DNA of 55,004 bases from Clostridia bacterium. Its GTDB lineage: Bacteria; Bacillota; Clostridia; UMGS1810. The translations under genes were made by a program, and so were the position numbers. The stretch lies in assembly GCA_017416845.1 (NCBI GenBank), contig JAFQBA010000089.1, forward strand, positions 1-55,004, given 5' to 3'. The notes under the pieces are model-generated. The model searched no databases. It worked only from the letters and a program-made list of their open reading frames with translations, and had not been told where the DNA came from. Of the stretch, positions 16,529-25,078 are shown piece after piece; positions within the stretch are counted from its first letter, which is position 1; the number at the start of each line of letters is the position of its first letter.

Positions 16529-17020
16529 ATGGCAGAAAGAAGAGACAAACACAACTACTATTTGGACATTGCAGAAACTGTACTTGAAAGAGGAACATGC
16601 CTCCGGAGAAACTACGGTGCAATTATTGTTAAAAACGATGAAATTGTTTCCACCGGATATGTAGGTGCCCCCCGTGGCAGAAAAAACTGCATCGATCTTG
16701 GTTTTTGCATGCGAGAAAAGCTAAATATTCCAAGAGGTGAACGCTATGAGCTTTGCAGAAGCGTTCACGCCGAAGCAAATGCAATCATCAGTGCAAAACG
16801 TGAAGAAATGATTGGTGCAACGCTTTATCTTGCAGGAAAATTTTATGGTACAGGAGAGCTTGTGGCCGATGCCACCTGCTGTTCCATGTGTAAAAGAATG
16901 GTAATTAACGCAGGCATTTCAAAGGTTGTTGTAAGAAATACTCCTGACGAATACACCGTTACCGATGTTAATGAATGGGTTGAGAATGACGAATCCTTAA
17001 GCGGTACACTTGGATATTGA
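16529..17020 (+). CDS. dCMP/cytidine deaminase family protein (ComEB-like)
   Basis: A 163-aa zinc-dependent deaminase that probably converts dCMP to dUMP for thymidylate synthesis. The zinc and catalytic residues lie in VHAEANAI (about residue 76) and TCCSMCKRMVINAGI (about 115-129), the HAE and CxxC halves of the site. LERGTCLRRNYGAIIV near residue 20 is typical of ComEB-type dCMP deaminases. AAAGGAATG precedes the ATG. It is co-directional with recN and with the DUF3006 gene that starts 10 bp after its stop. A cytidine or guanine deaminase is less likely. Confidence 0.85.
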   Translation: MAERRDKHNYYLDIAETVLERGTCLRRNYGAIIVKNDEIVSTGYVGAPRGRKNCIDLGFCMREKLNIPRGERYELCRSVHAEANAIISAKREEMIGATLYLAGKFYGTGELVADATCCSMCKRMVINAGISKVVVRNTPDEYTVTDVNEWVENDESLSGTLGY

Positions 17021-17030
17021 GAGGTCAAAA

Positions 17031-17228
17031 ATGTGGATTATCGATCGGTTTGAAGGTGAGTATGCTGTAATTGAATCAGGCGGAACAACTTTTAACATAC
17101 CAAAATCTGTTCTCCCCGAAAAAGCCAAAGAAGGAGACTGCATAGATGTTTGTATAAACACCGAAGAAACAAAACACAGAAAAGAAAAAGTAAACAGTCT
17201 GATGAATAAACTTTTCAGGAATAAATAA
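17031..17228 (+). CDS. DUF3006 domain protein
   Basis: A 65-aa protein. I chose the ATG at 17031 (MWIIDRFEGEYAVIE), with GAGAGG upstream, over an earlier frame start inside the deaminase gene. The sequence DRFEGEYAVIE, FNIPKSVLPEKAKEGD fits DUF3006, a short beta-barrel domain common in Firmicutes, of unknown function and sometimes linked to secreted hydrolases. The basic tail (TKHRKEKVNSLMNKLFRNK) could contact nucleic acid or membrane. It is the last gene before a strong terminator. Confidence 0.8.
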   Translation: MWIIDRFEGEYAVIESGGTTFNIPKSVLPEKAKEGDCIDVCINTEETKHRKEKVNSLMNKLFRNK

Positions 17229-17259
17229 AAATTTACATGCCGGAATAACTTTATAGATG

Positions 17260-17296
17260 AAAACGCATGGCTGAAAATCTCTCAGCCATGCGTTTT
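17260..17296. terminator. Bidirectional intrinsic terminator
   Basis: AAAACGCATGGCTGA (17260-17274) and TCAGCCATGCGTTTT (17282-17296) form a perfect 15-bp stem with a 7-base loop. Flanking A and T runs serve both strands. It separates the convergent nadK operon and hydF cluster. Confidence 0.9.
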
Positions 17297-17303
17297 ATAC
17301 ATT

Positions 17304-18485
17304 TTACAAATCAAACATTTCTATACTTCGTTCCAAAATGCCATTCAAATAAGCAAGCGCGGTGCCGTAGTTTGTAAAAGGTATTCCGGCATCATTCGCA
17401 AGATTCATCCGGCTCATCACTTCTCTTTCAGTTATCATGCAACCACCGCAATGAATGATAAGACTATATGGTGTAAGATCACTTGGAAAAGCGGTTCCCG
17501 AAACAAATTCAAATTGAGGGTCTGAGTTTGTAAACTGTCTTATTTTTGCAGGCAGTTTAACTGTGCCGATGTCTTCACACTGACGATGATGGGTGCACCC
17601 TTCGCAAACCAGAATCTTATCTTCAGACTTAATTTCCGAAAGTTTTTTTGCGCTTTTTGTTGCAATATCCAAAAAACCTTTCATTCGTGCCATAAGAATT
17701 GAGAAAGACGTAAGCCTGATTTCACACGGTGTTTCTTTGCTAACTCTCGCAAACACCTGAGAATCGCAAACAACCAGCGACGGCTTTTCACCAAGCTTTT
17801 CAAGAAGAGGTGCATATTCGTCGGGCTGACAAACCATCGCTACAGCACCGTGGTCAATAATATCTCTTATGACCTGCTGTTGGGGCAAAATAATTCTGCC
17901 TTTGGGCGCTGATGAATCAATGGGACAAACAAGAACGACAATGTCTCCCTTTTTTACAAGATCCCCCACAAGCAAAACTTCTTTTTCGCTTTCACGTGCA
18001 AGAGCTGCAATTTTTTCTTTAAGCTCTTCAATCCCTTCACCGGTTTTTGCCGAAACAAAAAGCTCTTCGCCGCTGTTTCCTTTATCCTTGCACAAATCAC
18101 TTTTGTTTTTCACTATTATGTAAGGGATTTTTCGTTTTTCAAAGTCTGATATCATCTTTTTTTCATCACGGGAAAGCGTTTGTGTCGCATCACTCACCAA
18201 AACCGCAACATCTGTTTTTGAAAGAATGTTTTTTGTTTTTTCTATTCTTTTTTCTCCCAGTTCACCAACATCATCAAACCCGGCTGTGTCAATTATCACA
18301 ACAGGTCCCAGCGGGAGAAGCTCCATTGATTTTTTAACAGGATCAGTGGTCGTGCCCGCATAAGGGGACACAACCGACATTTCCTGATTTGTTATTTTGT
18401 TTACAAGACTTGATTTTCCGGCATTTCGAAGTCCAAAAAAAGCAATATGAACTCTGTTTGCCGACGGTGTTGAATTTAAATTCAT
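17304..18485 (-). CDS. hydF: [FeFe]-hydrogenase H-cluster maturation GTPase HydF
   Basis: A 393-aa scaffold GTPase that assembles and transfers the diiron subcluster to [FeFe]-hydrogenase. The N-terminal G domain has GLRNAGKSSLV (P-loop, about residue 17), DTAGFDD (about 61) and KNKSDL (about 108). A dimerisation domain follows. The C-terminal [4Fe-4S] domain has CEGCTHHRQC (about 297) and IHCGGCMI (about 348), the expected CxH...HCxxC cluster ligands. The length is normal. It follows a TM1266-type regulator gene and a TSCPD gene. HydE, HydG and the hydrogenase are not in the window. The host is thus very probably an H2-producing anaerobe. Confidence 0.94.
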   Translation of the reverse strand: MNLNSTPSANRVHIAFFGLRNAGKSSLVNKITNQEMSVVSPYAGTTTDPVKKSMELLPLGPVVIIDTAGFDDVGELGEKRIEKTKNILSKTDVAVLVSDATQTLSRDEKKMISDFEKRKIPYIIVKNKSDLCKDKGNSGEELFVSAKTGEGIEELKEKIAALARESEKEVLLVGDLVKKGDIVVLVCPIDSSAPKGRIILPQQQVIRDIIDHGAVAMVCQPDEYAPLLEKLGEKPSLVVCDSQVFARVSKETPCEIRLTSFSILMARMKGFLDIATKSAKKLSEIKSEDKILVCEGCTHHRQCEDIGTVKLPAKIRQFTNSDPQFEFVSGTAFPSDLTPYSLIIHCGGCMITEREVMSRMNLANDAGIPFTNYGTALAYLNGILERSIEMFDL

Positions 18486-18543
18486 GTCATCTCACCTTGC
18501 CTTAGTTTCCATCCGTTGTCTTAACTTCTACAATGCCAAAGTA

Positions 18544-18810
18544 TTAGTTGTCAAGACTATCGGTTATTATTTTTGAATATGCCGCTTTGGCACTCACTCC
18601 GTTGATATTGCCAATTTTTCCCGACAAAGCGCTGATGATATCCTGAGGAGCATCAATTGCAATGCTTATAATGTGAATATCCTTTTCTCTGTAAGGAATA
18701 CCCATTCTGCCGATGATATGTCTTCCATATTCATGCAAAACAGCGTTAAGCTCATCAACCGAGTCCATGTTTTCAACTATTATTCCGATTACTGCTACTC
18801 TTTTTTCCAT
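18544..18810 (-). CDS. TM1266-type iron-only hydrogenase system regulator
   Basis: An 88-aa protein starting MEKRVAVIGIIVENM. The ATG at 18810 has GGAGGCG just upstream; an earlier frame start would run into the TSCPD gene. The sequence (VDELNAVLHEYGRHIIGRMG, IHIISIAIDAPQDIISALSG, VSAKAAYSK) fits the TM1266 family, a small ACT/NikR-C-like domain found beside hydrogenase maturation genes and annotated as a putative iron-only hydrogenase system regulator. Its mechanism is not established. It lies 27 bp downstream of the TSCPD gene and about 58 bp before hydF. Confidence 0.85.
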   Translation of the reverse strand: MEKRVAVIGIIVENMDSVDELNAVLHEYGRHIIGRMGIPYREKDIHIISIAIDAPQDIISALSGKIGNINGVSAKAAYSKIITDSLDN

Positions 18811-18836
18811 GTTACGCCTCCAATATTTGTCTGAAA

Positions 18837-19094
18837 TCAGATATGTTCTTGCGAAATGGCTTTTTTCACTGCCATGGCAAGCTGATCGGGACATGATGTG
18901 GATTTGAATCCGCATTTGATTCCCGAAAGAAGCGAAATGACATCTTCGGCGGTTCTGCCCTCACACATTTTTGCAAGTCCCTGAGTATTACCTGCACACC
19001 CTCCCGTAAAAACCACATTTTTCACAATGCCGTCTTCGATATCAAAGCTGATGTTTTTTGAGCATACACCGCCCGGACGATAATCAAATTTCAT
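18837..19094 (-). CDS. TSCPD domain protein (TIGR03905-like)
   Basis: An 85-aa protein ending in a TSCPD domain. The motif STSCPDQLAMAVKKAI is at about residues 63-78, with further cysteines in RPGGVCSKNISF, FTGGCAGN and MCEGRT and GIKCGF. Such stand-alone TSCPD proteins are short and cysteine-rich and probably bind metal; the same domain closes some ribonucleotide reductases. It is the first gene of the cluster with the TM1266-type regulator and hydF, so a role in Fe-S or hydrogenase biology is a reasonable guess. AAGTGAGG precedes the ATG. Confidence 0.8.
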   Translation of the reverse strand: MKFDYRPGGVCSKNISFDIEDGIVKNVVFTGGCAGNTQGLAKMCEGRTAEDVISLLSGIKCGFKSTSCPDQLAMAVKKAISQEHI

Positions 19095-19147
19095 TTTTGA
19101 AACCTCACTTCACATATATTATGGATAATTTTTCGTATAATATTCTT

Positions 19148-21610
19148 TTAGTCGGCGTAAATATCATAAAGCAAAATTGCTGCGTCATTTATGCCTTCGT
19201 GACAAAGCTCAACTGACACAATTTCCTTTTCCGGGTGCGGATTTTTCCAGGGACGCGCAAAAAGTGCATAATCCATGCCGTCTGACGTCTTTGACATAAT
19301 CGGCTCACTAAAGCAGGTTGCAAGATAGCCTTCGTGTCTAAAAAGAGGCGATGAAAGCGGCTTTGCATATGCGCGGTCATATTCGGCAATATCTCTGCCA
19401 TAGCAAATTGAAGCATCACACGAGGTGGAATCGGCATAATTTATTTTGTAGTGTCCAATAGAATGAAGCTTTTTCCATGGAATTCTGCCTGCAGTTTTGT
19501 CTGTTGACTGAACAAACCATAGGTTATTTGCCTTTATACTCAGTTTAACCGACTTTGTTTCTCCGTGTAAAACTTTTACTGCACCGCCGACTTCATGTCT
19601 GATTTCACAAGGAACACATTCTGCACATTTTTCAAATTCAAGCTTTTTAGCGTTTGAAAAATCCGCAAAATTTTGGCGGAGCTTTTTCATTGTCATGCTT
19701 GAATATTTGTTAACCAAAAGGGTGTAGGTGTTTCTCATTTCCTCATGATAGGTTTCGTTCCACATCATATTTGCCGAATAAATGAATTCAAAAATTTTGC
19801 CCTCGTAGCAATATACATCCTCACTGCAGTTAACCCAAGCCGAAACCTCAGCACCACGCCAGCCGGGAGTTGTTTTCCTCTCATTGAAGCGGGGATAGTG
19901 GCTTGAATAGAAGTTGCCTATCATATATTCAAATCCGTGATCTGCCAAAATCCCTTCCGTGTTCTCATCAAGATGGAAGTACCATGTAAAAGGCAGGCAC
20001 AAAACATCCTTTGGAATAAGATCGATTGCACCGGGAATTGAATATGTTTCTTTAACAATCATATCGGACCACATCATTGTTTTGAGACCTTTTGAAGCAA
20101 TGTAGTCATGCATGTTGGTAACTTCGTCGGCAAAAAGCTTTTCAACGGGAACTTTACTGCATTTTTCGCACTTACCGTAGGTGTAGATTTCATCATGACC
20201 GATGTGTATGTATTTTTCGGGGCGAATTACCTCGCAAACCTCATCAATAATATCGTGGAAAACCTTGTAATAGTCTTCATGCAAAGGACACATACAATGG
20301 TGATAAAAGGATGTTGGTCTTTCATCAGCACCATATTCATCGCCGTCTGCATTGTCGGAATACTCCGGTTCTGCAAGGTGTGGATATGCCATTGTTACAT
20401 ACTGAACATGACCAAATGTCTGAATCTCTGCGGCAATTTCCAATCCAAAACTTCTGATGTATTCACAGATTTCTCTCACTTCGTCTTGAGTATAAGGCAC
20501 ATCACCAAGGAATCCGTAGTGAGCAGGGCAGGGCCATAGACCTTTTTCATAGTTTTGAACAGCCTCAAGCCATGCTTCGTTAATTTTGGGATGTCTCTTA
20601 TATTCCATCATGGCAGAAATCTGCAAAATTACGGTGTTGTATCCGAGAGGTACATACACATATTTTACAAGACGTTTAAAAAATTCAAGGTCTTTTTTTG
20701 CGGGCAGTGCTACGTGTGCGCCTCTTATTTCCATGAAAGGCGCATCTTTAATGACAGCGCACTTTATCCCCATTGGTGTACAAAGCTGCAAAAGCTTTGC
20801 CGCCGCATATACAAATCCTCTCTTTGAATTTGACGAAACCGTTGCACCCGAGGGTGTAACCTCAATTTCAAAAGCTTCGTCTGCCATGTCTTTTTTTACA
20901 AACCTGATATTTCCGTCATCAGCAAATTTTGCTTTGTCACACAAAACTCCGTCAAGATAATACTGTGCTCCTGCAAGAGCCTCGGGATCACCTACAAAAA
21001 TACCGGTTATATCTGTCAAATGCTCATCTTTGATTTCCATTTGGGCAGGCAGGGGATATATTGCCTTGTCTGTATCCAATGCGCCGAAAACCTTCATGTT
21101 TCCGATTGCAATGTGCAGATAGTCTGCATCGAGACGAAGAATGATGTGGCTTGAATTTACTCCAACACCAACAGTGATTGGAGGATAATCCTCTGCATCG
21201 GATTCGTCATATTTGATTGTGCCGTCAGCATTCATGTTTACTCTTTTGTTTGATGCTGAAATGTTTCTTCCGCATTCACCAAAATGCTTTCCTACAGGTA
21301 TTTCGCCTTCACTTGTTACATTAAGCGCCGTGACCTTTCTTATCTGAGAAAATGGTTTCAGATCAAAAATAAAGCTGTCCACAAAGCATTCTTTGTCGAA
21401 AACAAAGTGGATATCAACACCGCTGTGACCAATTGCAGGACCTGCAAAACCGATAAAATCACAAAAAAGCTTACCATCTGCACCATAGCATTCTTTTTCA
21501 GTATCTTCAGCCATGAGCCCGGGGTAAACAGGCTTATCCATGCCTCTCTCGGTATAGTAATATGAAACCGCAACCGGTGAATTTTTATCAGTAAAAGAAC
21601 CTATAAACAT
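19148..21610 (-). CDS. GH20-like beta-N-acetylhexosaminidase
   Basis: An 820-aa enzyme. I take the ATG at 21610 (MFIGSFTDKN), because AGGAG is 9 bases upstream; the ATG at 21619 directly abuts that site. An N-terminal sandwich region (1-190) precedes a GH20 non-catalytic domain (about 210-290) and a TIM barrel with IHIGHDEIYTYGKCEKC (about residue 470). The adjacent Asp-Glu pair is the GH20 catalytic signature. GH20 enzymes release terminal GlcNAc or GalNAc by substrate-assisted catalysis. The C-terminal 200 residues are beta-rich. There is no signal peptide, so it would act on imported or intracellular glycans. It follows the DUF6062 gene but probably has its own transcript. Confidence 0.78.
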   Translation of the reverse strand: MFIGSFTDKNSPVAVSYYYTERGMDKPVYPGLMAEDTEKECYGADGKLFCDFIGFAGPAIGHSGVDIHFVFDKECFVDSFIFDLKPFSQIRKVTALNVTSEGEIPVGKHFGECGRNISASNKRVNMNADGTIKYDESDAEDYPPITVGVGVNSSHIILRLDADYLHIAIGNMKVFGALDTDKAIYPLPAQMEIKDEHLTDITGIFVGDPEALAGAQYYLDGVLCDKAKFADDGNIRFVKKDMADEAFEIEVTPSGATVSSNSKRGFVYAAAKLLQLCTPMGIKCAVIKDAPFMEIRGAHVALPAKKDLEFFKRLVKYVYVPLGYNTVILQISAMMEYKRHPKINEAWLEAVQNYEKGLWPCPAHYGFLGDVPYTQDEVREICEYIRSFGLEIAAEIQTFGHVQYVTMAYPHLAEPEYSDNADGDEYGADERPTSFYHHCMCPLHEDYYKVFHDIIDEVCEVIRPEKYIHIGHDEIYTYGKCEKCSKVPVEKLFADEVTNMHDYIASKGLKTMMWSDMIVKETYSIPGAIDLIPKDVLCLPFTWYFHLDENTEGILADHGFEYMIGNFYSSHYPRFNERKTTPGWRGAEVSAWVNCSEDVYCYEGKIFEFIYSANMMWNETYHEEMRNTYTLLVNKYSSMTMKKLRQNFADFSNAKKLEFEKCAECVPCEIRHEVGGAVKVLHGETKSVKLSIKANNLWFVQSTDKTAGRIPWKKLHSIGHYKINYADSTSCDASICYGRDIAEYDRAYAKPLSSPLFRHEGYLATCFSEPIMSKTSDGMDYALFARPWKNPHPEKEIVSVELCHEGINDAAILLYDIYAD

Positions 21611-21683
21611 ATGTACCATCTCCTAATTGTATTTTGCATTAACAGCTCCAAAAGTTACTGTTATTGATTTATATTCATCAATT

Positions 21684-22427
21684 TTATTTGTTGTCTTTTA
21701 TTATGTATCCCGCAATCTTTTCAACACCTCTTACAGGACCGTCCTTTTCGGTGCCCCACTTACTCGAATGATTGCGATAATCAAATTTTAAAGTGAAATT
21801 GTGTACATCATTATGCACACGTTCCAGCTCAGCTTCTTCCTTTTCACATATCATTTTACAAAACTCTGCATATTTACTGCTTCCAAGATACTTTTTCGCA
21901 CCATCCAAAAGTTTTGAAAAATGCGGAAGACAAAAACCCTTTGAGGTTTCCACCTTCCGACGAAACTCATTATCATTCTCCCAAAGTCCAAAAAAAACCC
22001 TTATATAACGCTCTATCGTATCATCGACTTTTTCGCAAATTATGCATGACCGATTACACTGATCAATTGACTTCTTGGCGTTCTGTATAGGGTCCTGTTT
22101 TTCTCGCTTGAAAAATCCATGCTTTGTATCGGCATATTGCCGCGAAGATTTACTAACCTCTGAAAGTTTTTTTCGCAACTCATCAAAATGAGTATCCATA
22201 ACCAAAGCAAGACTCAGCTTATTCGGTTTTTTGAAAAGCATTCCGAAATGTTTGTTACAATACCCTTTTTCGTTGGACAGTACTCTGTAATCCGGCTCCA
22301 TCATTGCCGCTCCCAAAGCATACTCAACACCTTCGTCTTCCAATTTCTTCACCATATAGCAAAACGGGCATTCCGATAAATCATCAAACGCCTCATTTAC
22401 CGGAATCGTATATATCGTCTCTTTCAT
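21684..22427 (-). CDS. DUF6062 family protein
   Basis: A 247-aa cytosolic protein with four cysteine/histidine clusters: ECPFCYM (about 20), KGYCNKHFG (about 55), RSCIICEKV (about 130) and GFCLPHFS (about 165). The pattern CxxC...CxxH, CxxC...CxxH looks like two metal-binding treble-clef or zinc-ribbon units, a good match to DUF6062. The function is unknown. It is last in the long - strand run and starts 10 bp after rsmA with GGAG upstream, so it is probably co-transcribed with it. Confidence 0.8.
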   Translation of the reverse strand: MKETIYTIPVNEAFDDLSECPFCYMVKKLEDEGVEYALGAAMMEPDYRVLSNEKGYCNKHFGMLFKKPNKLSLALVMDTHFDELRKKLSEVSKSSRQYADTKHGFFKREKQDPIQNAKKSIDQCNRSCIICEKVDDTIERYIRVFFGLWENDNEFRRKVETSKGFCLPHFSKLLDGAKKYLGSSKYAEFCKMICEKEEAELERVHNDVHNFTLKFDYRNHSSKWGTEKDGPVRGVEKIAGYIIKDNK

Positions 22428-22436
22428 TATATCTCC

Positions 22437-23303
22437 TTATTTCCCCGGGAAAACAACATTGGCAATATCTGCAAATTCTTCCAAAGACAATGTTTCACCG
22501 CGCCTGTTACCATCAATACCGCAACCCTGAAGAATTCTTGACACACCATCTTTTTCAAGCGGTATGGCAGGGCTGTTGGAAAGTGCATTCAAAAGTGTTT
22601 TTCTTCTTTGAGCAAAAGCTGCTTTAACAATCTTAAAATAACCTTTTTCGTCAGTCACATCCACAGGCGGATTTTCTCTCAGTTTAAGTTTTACTACGGC
22701 AGAGGAAACCTTTGGTTGCGGAATAAATGCCGAAGGTGGCACAACCGTAATCATTTCCGGTTCGCTGTAATAGTTTACGGCAACACTTAATGCGCCGTAT
22801 TCCTTTGTAGACGGCTTTGCCGAAATACGCTCTGCTACCTCTTTCTGAATCATCACGGTAAGAGACTCAACCGGCAGACGTGCCTCTAATATACTCATAA
22901 TTATGGGAGTAGTTATGTAGTATGGGAGATTTGCCGCAATTTTAACCGTGCTGTCTGCAAACTCTTCTGAAATAATCTTTTTAAGATCGGTTTTCAGAAC
23001 ATCGGCATTAATAATCTTTAAATTATTAAACCCGGAAAGATTATTCTCCAATATGGGAATTGCACTTTTGTCAATTTCAATACACACAACCTTCCCTGCT
23101 GCCATGCAGAGTCTTTGCGTTAACGTGCCAAATCCCGGTCCGATTTCAATCACTCCGTTATCCGGCTCAATGTGTGCTCCGTCAACAATTTTTTTCAACA
23201 CATTCTCATCAATGAGAAAATTCTGACCAAGAGATTTTGAAAATTTGAATCCACTCTCAGAGAGAATATCTTTAATAACACTTACAGATGCAAGATTTTT
23301 CAT
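22437..23303 (-). CDS. rsmA: 16S rRNA dimethyladenosine transferase RsmA (KsgA)
   Basis: A 288-aa SAM-dependent enzyme that dimethylates two adjacent adenines (A1518/A1519, E. coli numbering) near the 3' end of 16S rRNA. Motifs: SLGQNFLIDENVLKKIV (about 25), the SAM-binding VIEIGPGFGTLTQRL (about 51) and catalytic NLPYYITTPII (about 124). The C-terminal helical domain (AAFAQRRKTLLNAL, about 230) is typical. Length is normal. GGAG precedes the ATG. It follows divIVA by 15 bp. Confidence 0.95.
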   Translation of the reverse strand: MKNLASVSVIKDILSESGFKFSKSLGQNFLIDENVLKKIVDGAHIEPDNGVIEIGPGFGTLTQRLCMAAGKVVCIEIDKSAIPILENNLSGFNNLKIINADVLKTDLKKIISEEFADSTVKIAANLPYYITTPIIMSILEARLPVESLTVMIQKEVAERISAKPSTKEYGALSVAVNYYSEPEMITVVPPSAFIPQPKVSSAVVKLKLRENPPVDVTDEKGYFKIVKAAFAQRRKTLLNALSNSPAIPLEKDGVSRILQGCGIDGNRRGETLSLEEFADIANVVFPGK

Positions 23304-23318
23304 CGTTTCTTCTCCAAA

Positions 23319-23783
23319 TCAAATTGAACTGTTGTCTATAGCTTCGGCTGTTTTATCAAGTTCTTTTACACGAAGTTCAAACTCCGCTTTTGAACGCATA
23401 ACAAATAATGAAATCTCTTTTTTCAACGCATCATACTCCACAGTAAGTGCATTAAGCTTGTCAGCTGCCTTTGCAAGAATCTCCTTGGATTTGATATTTG
23501 CTTCCGCCACTATTGCCTCCGCCTCATTTCGTGCTGCCGCAGTAAGCTGTTCGGCAGAGCTCTGAGCAACAACAAGAGTGTTCTTCATGGTTTCTTCAAT
23601 ACCTTTATAGGTTTCAAGCTGCTTTGTCAGTGCCTTTATTTTCTCTGATGATTCATTTGAATTTTTATAGAGTCGTTCATAGTTTTTCAAAAGTTCCTGC
23701 AAAAACTCGTCAACTTCCGCTTTTTTGTATCCCATGGGTGATGAAGCAAATTTTATTGTCTGTATATCCAAAGGTGTAATCAT
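23319..23783 (-). CDS. divIVA: DivIVA domain protein
   Basis: A 154-aa coiled-coil protein. The N-terminus (ITPLDIQTIKFASSPMGYKK, then AEVDEFLQELLKNY) is the DivIVA/GpsB membrane-binding and dimerisation domain; the rest is coiled coil (about 30-145), rich in Ala, Glu and Lys. DivIVA proteins sense negative membrane curvature at septa and poles. AGAGGGG precedes the ATG. Its place after sepF and ylmH is the standard Firmicute order, though yggT is missing. Confidence 0.9.
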   Translation of the reverse strand: MITPLDIQTIKFASSPMGYKKAEVDEFLQELLKNYERLYKNSNESSEKIKALTKQLETYKGIEETMKNTLVVAQSSAEQLTAAARNEAEAIVAEANIKSKEILAKAADKLNALTVEYDALKKEISLFVMRSKAEFELRVKELDKTAEAIDNSSI

Positions 23784-23820
23784 TTACATTTCCCCTCTCT
23801 TTTGTAAGACCTCGCAGGAT

Positions 23821-24591
23821 TCACGCATATTTGTTAATGTCTATATGTATTCTTCCCTTGCGAGTAAGTTTTTCATCGGTATTAATGAGGTATTTACCTA
23901 TTCCTCTGACAGTAATGATATCTCCGTCTTTAACATTCATACTCACAGATATTGCCTCTTTATAATTGTGACTTACAAGTCCGCGCTGAATCATTTCAGC
24001 AGATGTTGCCCTCGACTTTGATGTAGCTGCCGACACCACGGCATCAAGACGAAGGGATGACACCGTTGACGAAGTACGGACATAGTTACGGGAAAGCTTC
24101 ACTGCTTCTCCTTCATAATGCCTCACGCTGACACCGGTGTTTGCAATCTTTGTAAGATTGTCAGCTATATAATCTGCAATTTCATCAAGACAAAAAAGCA
24201 GTGCACCTTCTTCGCAAACAATAATATCCCCCAAAAGTTCTCGCTTAAGGCCGAGAGAAATTGCAGAACCAAGAAAATCTCTGTGAGAAAGTGAATGTTT
24301 TCCCTTTACCCTTATCTCAAGGCAGCATAATGGATATTCTGTTTCGGAAAACACTTCTCCGAAAGATGCCACGGTACGTTCAGCACCATCGTATCCGCCA
24401 AAAAAAGCAATATTAACCTCACCCTTGGGAAATCGCGAAGAAATCTCGCGAGCCTCCAAAGGTGTAAGAAATTTTGTAAACATACACCGTCCTGAAAAAA
24501 GTGACTTTGTATAATAATCGCATGCACGCGAAAGGCAAAGCCGGATTTCGTCAGAATCAGACGGCAAAATAATGCTGTTTTTATTAATCAT
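23821..24591 (-). CDS. ylmH: YlmH family S4-domain RNA-binding protein
   Basis: A 256-aa protein of the YlmH family. The N-terminal part (FTKFLTPLEAREI, VNIAFFGGYDGAERTVASF) is characteristic; the C-terminal S4 RNA-binding domain holds VSSLRLDAVVSAATSKSRAT and GDIITVRGIGKYLI (about 180-240). YlmH of B. subtilis has been linked to rescue of stalled ribosomal nascent-chain complexes, and its gene usually lies next to division genes. It starts 3 bp after sepF and is probably translated with it. Confidence 0.9.
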   Translation of the reverse strand: MINKNSIILPSDSDEIRLCLSRACDYYTKSLFSGRCMFTKFLTPLEAREISSRFPKGEVNIAFFGGYDGAERTVASFGEVFSETEYPLCCLEIRVKGKHSLSHRDFLGSAISLGLKRELLGDIIVCEEGALLFCLDEIADYIADNLTKIANTGVSVRHYEGEAVKLSRNYVRTSSTVSSLRLDAVVSAATSKSRATSAEMIQRGLVSHNYKEAISVSMNVKDGDIITVRGIGKYLINTDEKLTRKGRIHIDINKYA

Positions 24592-24594
24592 AGC

Positions 24595-25059
24595 TTAAAA
24601 TGCATCAAATATTCCCTGAGTTTTCAGTTCATCGCTGAAATCACCCATTATTCCCATTGTGTTTGGAACTATGAGAAGAATTCCGCTTGATACCTTTTGC
24701 ATACTTCCGTCAAGAGCAAATACAGCTCCGCTCAGGAAGTCAAAAATTTTGCTCGCTACGCTCTTTTCCAAGCTCTCAAGATTTACCACTACCGGTTTTT
24801 TCGACTTAAGATGATCTGCAATTTCCGGAGCATCATTGTAAGAAAGAGGTTGAACCACAACAACTTTAAGCTGAGCAGTTGTGTTAATATTTACAACCTT
24901 GCTTCTTTTTGACGAAGATGACGGCACGGGAATATCATCTGCCGCACTTCTCCTGCGTGCAGGAACTGTTGCAGTCTCTTTCACTGCTTCCTCTGTAGAA
25001 TTTTCTTCTTCATCTGTAAGCCCAATGGTGTTTTTTACCCAATCCATAATACCACTCAT
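24595..25059 (-). CDS. sepF: Cell division protein SepF
   Basis: A 154-aa septum protein that links FtsZ to the membrane. It begins with a short amphipathic segment (MSGIMDWVKNTIGL) for membrane binding, then a charged linker (about 16-55) and the SepF core (VVVQPLSYNDAPEIADHLKS, PVVVNLESL, KIFDFLSGAVFALDGSMQKV, ILLIVPNTMGI). The length is normal. It follows yggS by 19 bp with AGGAGG upstream and belongs to the yggS-sepF-ylmH-divIVA block. Confidence 0.93.
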   Translation of the reverse strand: MSGIMDWVKNTIGLTDEEENSTEEAVKETATVPARRRSAADDIPVPSSSSKRSKVVNINTTAQLKVVVVQPLSYNDAPEIADHLKSKKPVVVNLESLEKSVASKIFDFLSGAVFALDGSMQKVSSGILLIVPNTMGIMGDFSDELKTQGIFDAF

Positions 25060-25078
25060 TTTTATATCCTCCTGTATA

